In this document: positions 17,513-24,543 of the stretch, in pieces
How positions within the stretch are numbered: position 1 is the stretch's first letter
Layout: each line of letters begins with the position of its first letter
DNA from: Peribacillus simplex
Lineage (GTDB): Bacteria; Bacillota; Bacilli; Bacillales; DSM-1321
Length of the DNA stretch: 64,000 nucleotides
Assembly (NCBI RefSeq): GCF_900156045.1
Contig: NZ_FTMX01000005.1
Span: forward strand, 1-64,000
Direction: 5' to 3'
Notes under the pieces: model-generated
What the model was told of the DNA's origin: nothing
What the model saw: the letters and a program-made list of their open reading frames with translations, nothing else
Database searches by the model: none
Program-made: the position numbers and the translations under genes

Positions 17513-18052
17513 TTACTTAAAATAAGGAACCTTTTTCAAAGCCACACAAACTGGAACGGCAACGATAATTCCTAATATATTTTGAACGAGATCTCCAGGT
17601 ATCGAAGCTAAAGGTGCAATCCAATTACCGTATAGAATCCCTTCACCAATATAATAAACAGCTATCATAAATGGAATGGAAACGATTGTTGCTATTACAT
17701 TGAAAGCATTGCTAGTACCGTTGCGACCCTTTGACCAAGCGATTTTACCAACTATGTATCCTTGCAAACCACGCGCCACAATGGTGATAGGTGCCCACAA
17801 TGTCCACCCTCCAACTATATCAAATAACCCCATTCCTATTGCACCAGCAAGAGCTGCTTTTTTAGGACCAAATAAAATAGATGCAATAAAAAGCATAGCT
17901 GTTCCTAGATGAACTAACCCTCCATTTGCGGCAATTGGCAGTTTAATATTCAAAAAGAAAGTAGATAGGAACACAAGTGCAATCAACATTGCGGTAATAA
18001 TTAAATCCATAGTTTTTTGACTTGACCTTGAATAACTTTGTGTATTTTGCAT
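17513..18052 (-). CDS. ECF transporter S component, probably for a vitamin B6 vitamer
   Basis: A 179-aa membrane protein with about six spans, starting after a short polar N-terminus. LPIAANGGLVHLGTAMLFIA and FGPKKAALAGAIGMGLFDI are the substrate-pocket and AxxxA-like helices of energy-coupling-factor S components. It would work with the shared EcfA1A2T module encoded elsewhere. It is divergent from, and about 210 bp apart from, a pyridoxamine/pyridoxal kinase gene. In Firmicutes, S components next to such kinases (PdxU types) are predicted B6 transporters, so B6 is the best guess; a thiamin precursor or another vitamin remains possible. Confidence 0.75.
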   Translation of the reverse strand: MQNTQSYSRSSQKTMDLIITAMLIALVFLSTFFLNIKLPIAANGGLVHLGTAMLFIASILFGPKKAALAGAIGMGLFDIVGGWTLWAPITIVARGLQGYIVGKIAWSKGRNGTSNAFNVIATIVSIPFMIAVYYIGEGILYGNWIAPLASIPGDLVQNILGIIVAVPVCVALKKVPYFK

Positions 18053-18260
18053 ATCTGTAAACCTTCCTAACTAGAATTTTCCTATGATTTTAGCAAAAGA
18101 CTGGTGTCTATAAAAGTGTCAATTTATTAAAAAACTATGAGGTCAGTTGATAAAAAATACAGATATTATAGTATTGAAAAGAGAGAGGAGATGACTGTTT
18201 TCAGCTGATTTATGATAAGATAAATAAAGTTTAAAGTGGATAGGCCATATGGAGGTTATT

Positions 18261-19109
18261 ATGAAAAAAGTTGCTGTACTACAGGATTTATCATCTTTTG
18301 GAAAATGTTCATTAACAGCTGCAATTCCGGTTCTTTCGGTCATGGGCGTGCAGGCATGCCCTTTACCAACGGCCATATTGACTGCGCAAACCGGATATCC
18401 AAGTTTTTTTTGTGAAGATTTTACATCCAGAATGAAATACTTCATAGAAGAATGGAGCAAGCTTAATGTAACCTTTGATGGAATCTATACCGGCTTCGTT
18501 ACTGGTGAAGAGCAAATTGATAACATTTTCCATTTTTTAGATAAATTTTATACAAAAGAAACCATTTTACTTGTTGATCCAGTAATGGGGGATATAGGGG
18601 AAGTCTATAAACTTTTTACCGATGAATTACTGGTACTTATGAGAGAACTGGTGAAGCGTGCAGATGTCATTACACCAAATGTTACAGAGTGCTGTTTATT
18701 AACCGGATTGTCTTATGAAAAGCTGCATAGCTATTCAAACGAAGAGGACTATATTAAAGCGATAGAAGAAGCAGGGAATATGTTGCAGCAAGAAACGGGA
18801 GCTCAGGTTATCATCACTGGAATGAATCCACCGTCAGCAGATTCAGAGAAGCAGTTTATCGGAAATATGTATTTGGACGGAAGTAGAACCTTTTATAGTG
18901 CGACGCAGTATAACGGTGAAAGCTATTCAGGTACTGGTGATTTATTTGCATCTGTGATTATGGGAAGCATGATGCGTGGAGAGAACCTAGAAAAATCCGT
19001 ACAGCTCGCAGTGGCATTCCTGACAGAGGCTATCAATGATTCCTCCTTAGAGCAAATTCCTAAAGTAGAAGGAGTTAACTTCGAAAAATATTTACGAATG
19101 TTATTATGA
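18261..19109 (+). CDS. pyridoxamine/pyridoxal kinase (PdxY-like)
   Basis: A 282-aa ribokinase-fold kinase that should phosphorylate pyridoxal, pyridoxine or pyridoxamine in B6 salvage. It shows LQDLSSFGKCSLTAAIPVLS at the substrate site, LVDPVMGD, ITPNVTECCLLTG, and the C-terminal SGTGDLFASVIMG, whose GTGD Asp is the catalytic base. The start is the ATG at 18261, 5 nt after GGAGGT; the earlier ATG at 18249 overlaps that signal. It is divergent from the ECF S component, a pairing that supports uptake plus phosphorylation trapping of B6. Confidence 0.88.
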   Translation: MKKVAVLQDLSSFGKCSLTAAIPVLSVMGVQACPLPTAILTAQTGYPSFFCEDFTSRMKYFIEEWSKLNVTFDGIYTGFVTGEEQIDNIFHFLDKFYTKETILLVDPVMGDIGEVYKLFTDELLVLMRELVKRADVITPNVTECCLLTGLSYEKLHSYSNEEDYIKAIEEAGNMLQQETGAQVIITGMNPPSADSEKQFIGNMYLDGSRTFYSATQYNGESYSGTGDLFASVIMGSMMRGENLEKSVQLAVAFLTEAINDSSLEQIPKVEGVNFEKYLRMLL

Positions 19110-19140
19110 ATGCTTTAAAAAATGGAAAAAATAGAGTAAC

Positions 19141-19174
19141 AAAAGCTCGGCTTTTTGACTAACCGAGCTTTTTG
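19141..19174 (+). terminator. terminator of the kinase gene
   Basis: AAAAGCTCGG / CCGAGCTTTT stem followed by T. Confidence 0.85.
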
Positions 19175-19195
19175 TATAAATCAAATTAAGAAAAG

Positions 19196-19225
19196 AGCCT
19201 AAGTAGCAGTATTTACTTAGGCTTT
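19196..19225 (+). terminator. second hairpin, terminator-like
   Basis: AGCCTAAGTA / TACTTAGGCT perfect 10-bp stem followed by TTTT, 24 bp after the first terminator. It may mark the end of a lost minus-strand or plus-strand gene. Confidence 0.65.
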
Positions 19226-19366
19226 TGATAAGCAATCATTTCTAAAAAATATATTCAACTTCTTAATTGGAAATAGGAATTGGAAAAAATAAACAAACTG
19301 GAGTAACTACTAACAAAAGTTAGTAGTTAGATTTAAGAGTATTAATAGTATTCTAAGGTCTAAAAT

Positions 19367-19397
19367 TGATCACATACTGCTCACATTTTTGCTCACA
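19367..19397. repeat. arm-type repeats outside the left end of the element
   Basis: TGATCACA, TGCTCACA and TGCTCACA are spaced 11-12 bp apart, just past the stop of the truncated NA37 copy. They match the octamers found at the element ends and occupy the same position relative to the gene stop as TGGTCACA/TGCTCAAA at 34820-34838. They look like the arm sites of an earlier, related element. Confidence 0.5.
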
Positions 19398-19413
19398 AAA
19401 CTCGGACTATTTC

Positions 19414-19939
19414 TTAACTTTTATTTATGATTTTTTCAATTAGAACTTGCAAATCATCTGGCCTATGAAATTCAATCGGCGAAACACCTTTATCGAACTC
19501 TATCGTATCGGATTCTATCATCAATACATACTTCCCATTAATCTTTCCTAAATGGATGCTGTCTCCGAAATCGGCTAGCAGTCCTTTGATGGATGTACTG
19601 CCTAGCTTCATTCGCAGCTCGGCTTCAGGTGTATGCTCGACAATCTGGGCTGTGGCTTCGACGACCTGGTGGGTTTCAAGACGTTCCTGGATTTCCCGCT
19701 TTTCACTCGTTTCCCAGATTTCCAGGTCTTGTTCGAATTTGTGCAGTTCGTCACTGTTATCTTCGAATTGGGCGGATACATGTTCATGGACCATGTGGAT
19801 GACCTGGTTTTTCATGATTTCCGGCATCGATTCGCCATATTCGACGAATTTCAAGAAGTCCTCGAAGTAGCGGGCATGTGAAGCCTGGTGGATTTTCAGT
19901 TCGCCTTCTTCGACCATACCTTCTTCGGGCATGTATGGG
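19414..19939 (-). pseudogene. displaced 3' end of a nucleoid-associated protein (NA37) gene
   Basis: This encodes about 172 C-terminal residues, almost identical to the end of the complete gene at 34855-35934, starting at MPEEGMVEEGELKIHQ. It has no 5' half: the similarity stops abruptly at 19939 where the integrated element begins. It is therefore the partial copy left at the far end of the element after integration within the gene. The last residues differ (LQVLIEKIINKS against LMEIVERISRKV), so the two 3' ends came from different sources. Confidence 0.88.
19913..19939. repeat. attachment-site core, left
   Basis: 27 bp identical to 35354-35380, running from ACCATACC to CATGTATGGG. It is the last fully shared sequence before the two NA37 copies diverge (AAAGGG here, TATTGAAT at the right), as expected for an att core. 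Confidence 0.75.
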
Positions 19940-19982
19940 AAAGGGTATCAGAGCCTTTGATACAACCAGTATTATGTTGCGA

Positions 19983-20002
19983 TGGTCACAAAATTGGTCA
20001 CA
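19983..20002. repeat. integrase arm-type repeats, left end
   Basis: Two TGGTCACA octamers with 12-bp spacing, between the att core and the integrase gene. This is the expected place for the P-arm binding sites of the integrase N-terminal domain. Confidence 0.6.
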
Positions 20003-21128
20003 ATTGAAGTATTTTATCAAGTTCAATTGCTACACTTTGCTGCATATTTTGCGAAACGTGACTGTAAATATCAAGTGTCGTAGAAATATCAGCATGACCT
20101 AATCTTTCACTAATTAGCTTTACGTTTACATTTTGCTGAATTAGAAGAGAAACATGAGAATGTCTAGATGAGTGAAATTTTATTCGAGGTAATCCAATTT
20201 TATCGGTTAAATTGTAAAACTCTTTCCTAAAATTTCGTGGAATCATCGGCGTTCCATGTTGTGTGCAAATTATTAAATCATTATCTTCATACTTCTCACC
20301 TAGTAAGAGTTTTTCTTCAATAATCATTTGTCGGTGACATATAAGTTCGGGTATTAATTTTGCAGGAATACTAACTGACCGAACACTAGAATTATTCTTT
20401 GCTCCTGCTTTAATTTCAGCCTTTTGAGTTAAAGTTTGACGTATATATATAGTGTTAGTATCGAAGTCTATATCTTTCCATCTAAGTCCCATTATTTCGC
20501 CTTCACGGCATCCACATAGGAAACCGATAAGGAAACCTACAAAGCAACGTGTCAATCGTTTAGTCTGTTTAGAGGCTGCTATAAAATAATTTATCTGTTC
20601 AAGAGACCATATTTCAATTTCTTTCTTTCTAATTTTAGGTAATGTAATGCCTATAGAAGGATTCGTCTTGATCAGTCTAATAATAGTTGCCTTTTTTAAA
20701 GCTGCACTTAAGACACGGAATATAAGGTGAATTGTGTATTCAGAATAATGGTTCTCGTTCACTAAATCATTTACAAATCTTTGAAGAATCATTGGAGTTA
20801 TTTTTTGTAATTTAAAATGACCTAAGCGAGGCTTTATGACAGTTCTAAAATAAATATATTGAGTTTCATAAGTGCTCGCCTGTAATTGGATTTTACGTCC
20901 CTGAAACCATTCAATCATAAACTTTTCTAAGCTTAATGAAGAAAAATCAGTAAATTCATCTTGAAGAATTTCGGATTTAACTAGTGTCATAGCATCTAAA
21001 GCTTCTTTTCTAGATAAAAAACCTCTGCGCCGAATCTGCTTTCGTTTACCTGTCAAAGGGTCTATTCCACCATTGAAGACAAAATCCCATTTTCCTGTTT
21101 GTTTATTTTTAGTTATACTTCCTTTCAC
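19998..21128 (-). CDS. int: tyrosine-type site-specific integrase
   Basis: A 376-aa phage-type integrase. Residues 1-60 form an AP2-like arm-binding domain (KWDFVFNGGIDPLTGKRKQI). Residues 62-150 are the SAM-like core-binding domain. The catalytic domain has GCREGEIMGLRW (first Arg), FHSSRHSHVSLL (His-x-x-Arg), LGHADISTTLDIYSHV (second His and the Tyr nucleophile). The start is GTG at 21128 with AAGGAGG upstream. It lies right at the left end, directed towards the att site, as in most integrated islands. It should catalyse insertion and excision at the 27-bp core within the NA37 gene. Confidence 0.93.
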   Translation of the reverse strand: MKGSITKNKQTGKWDFVFNGGIDPLTGKRKQIRRRGFLSRKEALDAMTLVKSEILQDEFTDFSSLSLEKFMIEWFQGRKIQLQASTYETQYIYFRTVIKPRLGHFKLQKITPMILQRFVNDLVNENHYSEYTIHLIFRVLSAALKKATIIRLIKTNPSIGITLPKIRKKEIEIWSLEQINYFIAASKQTKRLTRCFVGFLIGFLCGCREGEIMGLRWKDIDFDTNTIYIRQTLTQKAEIKAGAKNNSSVRSVSIPAKLIPELICHRQMIIEEKLLLGEKYEDNDLIICTQHGTPMIPRNFRKEFYNLTDKIGLPRIKFHSSRHSHVSLLIQQNVNVKLISERLGHADISTTLDIYSHVSQNMQQSVAIELDKILQL

Positions 21129-21215
21129 AGTAAGAACAACCTCCTTAAAAGCTGCTCTTATATCCGAAAAGATTCCCTAAGTGTATTTTAACATGAATAT
21201 TTAGGGGGACGGAGA

Positions 21216-21335
21216 TTGAACAAAAATAAAAATAGGTTAAAAGAAATTAAACTTAATGTACGAATGTGTGTTCGTTATATTAAAATAAATAAAGAGATGG
21301 TAATTGAGTTTGGCTGCTCTACCATCTCTTATTAA
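21216..21335 (+). CDS. possible 39-aa leader peptide upstream of the replication gene
   Basis: A TTG start follows a purine-rich GGGGGACGGAGA. The frame gives a basic peptide beginning MNKNKNRLKEIKLNVRMCVR and ending in FGCSTISY. A LexA-like palindrome and the first arm of an 11-bp hairpin lie inside it. It could be a leader peptide or a chance frame; no family is recognised. Confidence 0.3.
   Translation: MNKNKNRLKEIKLNVRMCVRYIKINKEMVIEFGCSTISY
21260..21275 (+). promoter_or_regulatory. LexA-like (SOS) box or element operator
   Basis: ACGAATGTGTGTTCGT is a 5-6-5 palindrome. Its core CGAATGTGTGTTCG differs by one base from the Bacillus LexA consensus CGAACNNNNGTTCG. It lies about 140 bp upstream of the replication gene, in the divergent int/rep region where satellites place their master switch. 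Confidence 0.5.
21292..21330 (+). promoter_or_regulatory. leader hairpin upstream of the replication gene
   Basis: AAGAGATGGTA / TACCATCTCTT perfect 11-bp stem with a 17-nt loop. A second imperfect stem (CAGAAGAA near 21344 against TTCTTCTG near 21387) follows before the gene. Possible attenuator or antisense-controlled leader. Confidence 0.5.
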
Positions 21336-21415
21336 GAATATCGCAGAAGAAATAAACTTCTACACGAAACATGGTAGCAAATCTACTTCTTCTGTGTCAA
21401 GGGAGATAGACTATA

Positions 21416-22246
21416 ATGAAATTAATGTCAATTTTAAGTGGTAAAGGATTTGTAATGTACAACAAAGATTTAGCTCATTCTGTATCAGTAAATGGAGCCA
21501 TCATATTTGGACAGTTGTGTTCAAGTTATGAAAGTTTCGGCAGCAAAGGCATGTTAACTATAAGAGAGGACAAAGAATACTTCTTTTTAACTAGTGAAAC
21601 TTTAGAGAAAGAAACTTCCTTGACATACAAACAGCAACTTAAGGCTGCTAAAGAATTAGAAGTCGCCGGTTACATAGCAACAAAAGTAATGGGTGTTCCT
21701 TCAAAAAAATATTTTCACATCACAGATAAGATTGTAGAGGAATTACTATTGGAGAGTAATCCTAAGTATGAAAAAAGGGAAGACCTGAACATACCACCAA
21801 ATCAAGAACTTGAAAGACAAAATGTAAATCCCAGCTATGACAAAAGGGAAAACCTAGCCTTGACTAAAGGGGCCGGCAAACCTTTACAAAAGGGCTCAAG
21901 TATTAAAAAGAAAAATAAAAAAGAACAAGATAAAGAAAAAAAAGATTATATTGTTAACAAGGAAACAGTTAACAATGATGATATTATTTATAAATTAACT
22001 AACGAATATCGAATCAAGGGACTTAGTATAGAAGTCTGTGTACGAGTAGTTGAAGAAGCAAGACAAAAGAAAGATATAGAAAACTTTGGAGCATATCTTA
22101 GAACATGTCTTGAAAACACTTTATATAGAAGTAATGTCAAACATGGAGTGATTGATCCCCATGAAAAATTTAAAGAAAGACTGAAAGATTCAGATGTTCC
22201 CCTTTATAACTGGTTAGAAGATGACAATGACGAGTTACCGTATTAG
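21416..22246 (+). CDS. satellite replication protein with winged-helix N-terminus
   Basis: A 276-aa protein. Residues 12-115 fit a winged-helix replication-initiator type: GKGFVMYNKDLAHSVSVNGA, LTSETLEKETSLTYKQQLKA, then AAKELEVAGYIATKV. The middle is a Lys-rich linker and the C-terminus is helical (GLSIEVCVRVVEEARQKKDI). Such proteins in phages and satellites bind the origin or load a helicase. The SF2 helicase gene 2.3 kb downstream would be a partner. AGGGAG lies about 10 nt before the ATG. The exact family (RepA_N or DnaD-like) is uncertain. Confidence 0.6.
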   Translation: MKLMSILSGKGFVMYNKDLAHSVSVNGAIIFGQLCSSYESFGSKGMLTIREDKEYFFLTSETLEKETSLTYKQQLKAAKELEVAGYIATKVMGVPSKKYFHITDKIVEELLLESNPKYEKREDLNIPPNQELERQNVNPSYDKRENLALTKGAGKPLQKGSSIKKKNKKEQDKEKKDYIVNKETVNNDDIIYKLTNEYRIKGLSIEVCVRVVEEARQKKDIENFGAYLRTCLENTLYRSNVKHGVIDPHEKFKERLKDSDVPLYNWLEDDNDELPY

Positions 22247-22367
22247 TCATTAATCAGAATAGCGTCCAGGAGCCCATAATCAGCCCTTATAGACATTAAA
22301 AAGATTAACCTTTATAAATACTTATCTCGCTTAAAATGAGCCATACAGAAAAAAATTGTTCATTTGC

Positions 22368-22395
22368 TTTACACTTTTATATTAGACGATATAAC
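22368..22395 (+). promoter_or_regulatory. sigma-A promoter upstream of the 133-aa protein gene
   Basis: TTTACA (22368-22373), 16-bp spacer, TATAAC (22390-22395), 45 bp before the start at 22440. Confidence 0.6.
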
Positions 22396-22439
22396 AACTC
22401 CGTAAGATAAAAACAAACAAAATTACGGAGGTAACAACA

Positions 22440-22841
22440 ATGACAAACAACAAAGACTTTAAAACAACTTTATTAGTATCCACTTATAAATGGAGCCGAA
22501 ATGAATTCGATGAGATAAAGCAAAAAGAGGTTAAATCTCGAAAAGAATTTATTTATGAAGTTTCAGTCAGGGACATTTCAGATATGGCAGTCGTATTTCA
22601 TAAATTCGGTAGAAAGGTTAAGTATAAGAAGCCAACAGATAAAAATTGGTACACGTATCGAACAATGGTAAACCGTCTGTTTAAAGAAGAAGTTACTCAA
22701 AAGTTTAGTGAAACGGATGGAAGACTCGTAGCCGTTAACACCTTAGTAGAGGCTGAATTAGAGATAGAAAAAAACAGCTATAGTGACACGTATAGTCCCT
22801 CCTTGGAATGGACTCCAGACAGGGGTCTTCCAAACTTCTAG
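22440..22841 (+). CDS. hypothetical satellite protein
   Basis: A 133-aa charged, soluble protein with a strong GGAGG ribosome binding site, its own promoter and its own terminator. The sequence (WSRNEFDEIKQKEVKSRKEF; KNWYTYRTMVNRLFKEEVTQ) gives no recognised domain. Its position between the replication gene and a cargo gene suits an accessory or helper-interference factor, but nothing in the sequence shows this. Confidence 0.6.
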   Translation: MTNNKDFKTTLLVSTYKWSRNEFDEIKQKEVKSRKEFIYEVSVRDISDMAVVFHKFGRKVKYKKPTDKNWYTYRTMVNRLFKEEVTQKFSETDGRLVAVNTLVEAELEIEKNSYSDTYSPSLEWTPDRGLPNF

Positions 22842-22850
22842 AGATAACAG

Positions 22851-22875
22851 ATCGAGCTTAATGCTCGATTTTTTT
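22851..22875 (+). terminator. terminator of the 133-aa protein gene
   Basis: ATCGAGC / GCTCGAT stem followed by seven Ts. Confidence 0.85.
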
Positions 22876-22908
22876 ATGGATAAAATCAATATTTTATTTA
22901 TCAACACA

Positions 22909-22932
22909 AAAAGGACTTAAAGCAGTCCTTTT
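22909..22932 (-). terminator. terminator of the minus-strand 271-aa protein gene
   Basis: AAAAGGACT / AGTCCTTTT stem. On the minus strand it ends in TTTTTGTG, 28 bp past the stop at 22960. Confidence 0.75.
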
Positions 22933-22959
22933 ATCAGTTTCTTTAGTTACCAAATATCT

Positions 22960-23775
22960 TTAGTCTGGGAAAGGTACATTGGCTTGAATATGAACAAACC
23001 AGAATCCCTTTTTTGGATCATTAGGATTTGGAGTTCCTGATCCTGATCCATTATTTAACGCATATAAAAGAGGTTGACTTCTTGACGCACCATTAAATAT
23101 TTTACCATTTACCTTCACGTGATTTCCAGCTGCTTTAATTGCAGTACCCCAATCTCCTAGTAATTCTCTACCATGGGAGAATTCTAATAAACCCACCAGT
23201 TCTCTTTCAATGAAATTATCATGCATGTTAGCTCTCAACCCAGGTGTGGGTGTTACAGATGATGCAAATTCATTGTTTTTAGTACTATCATCTAATAACA
23301 AATATCTACCTCCCAGATGGGGCTGCGGAGTGGTTACTACATTGAAACGTGAAGCATGAATACTTTGTGTTTGGAACCAAAATGTTGGCCAATCCGTGTA
23401 TAATTTTAGCTGATGTGCATCTACCTTTTTATCTTCGTACACTTTTGCTTGCATTAAAAGTGCGGTTTCCCTTTTATAATTCTTGTTATCTGTTTCAGTA
23501 TATAAATAAAGAACATCTCCAAATTCTATACTTGTTTTTTTTATCCCAGTGTATGAAACCTTAGGAGTTTGGTGAATGAAATAAGAGTCCATTGAAATTT
23601 TAAGTGCGGTCGGTGTACTTGCTAGAACATTATTCCAGTCAGTACCTAAATCGCTAATATCCCTATGCATAGCGTCAAGCATCTTAACCTCACCACTTAA
23701 TCCATTAAGTTTATCCCGAAAAAAATGTAATGTCTTTCTTATTAGGTCACTTCTTATTTCTTCTGATAATTTCAT
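22960..23775 (-). CDS. uncharacterised cargo protein, possibly PD-(D/E)xK-like
   Basis: A 271-aa soluble protein transcribed against its neighbours, with its own ribosome binding site (AAAGGTGG) and terminator, which is typical of satellite cargo. The segment FGDVLYLYTETDN...RETALLMQAKVYEDKKVDAH places an acidic residue about 25 positions before an E-x5-QAK motif, followed by HQLKLYTDWPTFWF. This resembles the D...(E/Q)xK core of restriction-endonuclease-fold nucleases, but I cannot confirm the fold. The C-terminus has a Gly/Ser/Asn-Pro loop and ends in a beta-like FWFVHIQANVPF. A single-gene defence factor is a reasonable guess. Confidence 0.5.
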   Translation of the reverse strand: MKLSEEIRSDLIRKTLHFFRDKLNGLSGEVKMLDAMHRDISDLGTDWNNVLASTPTALKISMDSYFIHQTPKVSYTGIKKTSIEFGDVLYLYTETDNKNYKRETALLMQAKVYEDKKVDAHQLKLYTDWPTFWFQTQSIHASRFNVVTTPQPHLGGRYLLLDDSTKNNEFASSVTPTPGLRANMHDNFIERELVGLLEFSHGRELLGDWGTAIKAAGNHVKVNGKIFNGASRSQPLLYALNNGSGSGTPNPNDPKKGFWFVHIQANVPFPD

Positions 23776-24012
23776 TATGTACCACCTTTTTCTATATTTA
23801 GCCTAATTCTACCATTATATTGAATATATCTCATCTTTTTTAGTGTTATATTTAACTCATATACTGGTTTGTACCTATCCTCAGAAGCTCTACGTTAACC
23901 CCTACTAGACTTTAACTCTCTCCCCAAGGTTAAATATTAATCCACTATAAAAGCTATAAGAATTCATTATTTTTGGCTTTGTAAAGATTAATGTTAATTT
24001 TTGAACAAATAA

Positions 24013-24040
24013 AAGAGACCACCTACATAAGTGGTCTTCT
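24013..24040. terminator. terminator-like hairpin
   Basis: AGACCAC / GTGGTCT stem with an A-rich left and T-rich right flank, working in either direction in the gap between the cargo gene and the helicase. Confidence 0.55.
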
Positions 24041-24112
24041 TTAGTGCATCCTGTTGAACTAAAACATCCGTTAGTTCTATAAGACTTATCGCTGAGTTGA
24101 CACAAATAAAAA

Positions 24113-24132
24113 AACCTCTTTAATAAGAGGTT
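24113..24132 (-). terminator. terminator overlapping a small minus-strand ORF
   Basis: AACCTCTT / AAGAGGTT stem; on the minus strand it is followed by TTTTTTTATT. Confidence 0.7.
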
Positions 24133-24236
24133 CGGCTTGTATACTCACCTGGAAGGCGGTTGCTAGTCCCAGCTAACTTGCTAATAGTAAACGCCCAAGC
24201 ACTTTCAAAGACAACAGAAGAAACTAGATTTTCCAT
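24120..24236 (-). CDS. possible 38-aa peptide
   Basis: The ATG at 24236 follows GGGGAGGGG by 6 nt. The peptide (MENLVSSVVFESAWAFTISK at its start, ending SRTSY) stops inside a terminator stem. An upstream in-frame extension to about 24308 would add a hydrophobic segment but has no ribosome binding site. The size and the overlap of the stop with the terminator recall type I toxin messages, but no antisense promoter was identified. Confidence 0.35.
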   Translation of the reverse strand: MENLVSSVVFESAWAFTISKLAGTSNRLPGEYTSRTSY

Positions 24237-24543
24237 GGGCATCCCCTCCCCTAAATAAATAATGCTTGTAATTCTTAATCCAACAATGAAGAGGACGATA
24301 AATAACATTTGCAAGCTCGAGTTACGATCCCGACAGCTACCGGGTCAATATACAATATAGATACTATACCATATTTAACCAAAAAAGTAAAGATTAACTT
24401 TTGTGTTGATTAGAAACTGATAATCCATTAAATAATAATAAAATTCTCATTTTTATAAAGAAAATTTTCCCCGATTGATTTACATTTTTCTTTCTCCAGA
24501 TACAAATGTATTGAGTGAAAAATACATTATCGGAGGAATAGAA
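24237..24543. other. AT-rich region before the helicase gene
   Basis: No gene seen. It includes a short CCCG/CGGG hairpin near 24331-24346 and AT-rich sequence that may hold promoters for the helicase and the minus-strand peptide. Confidence 0.4.

Noticed and set aside
23905..24105. Minus-strand 66-codon open frame
   Set aside because: It runs through a terminator hairpin, has no ribosome binding site and shows no protein-like pattern.
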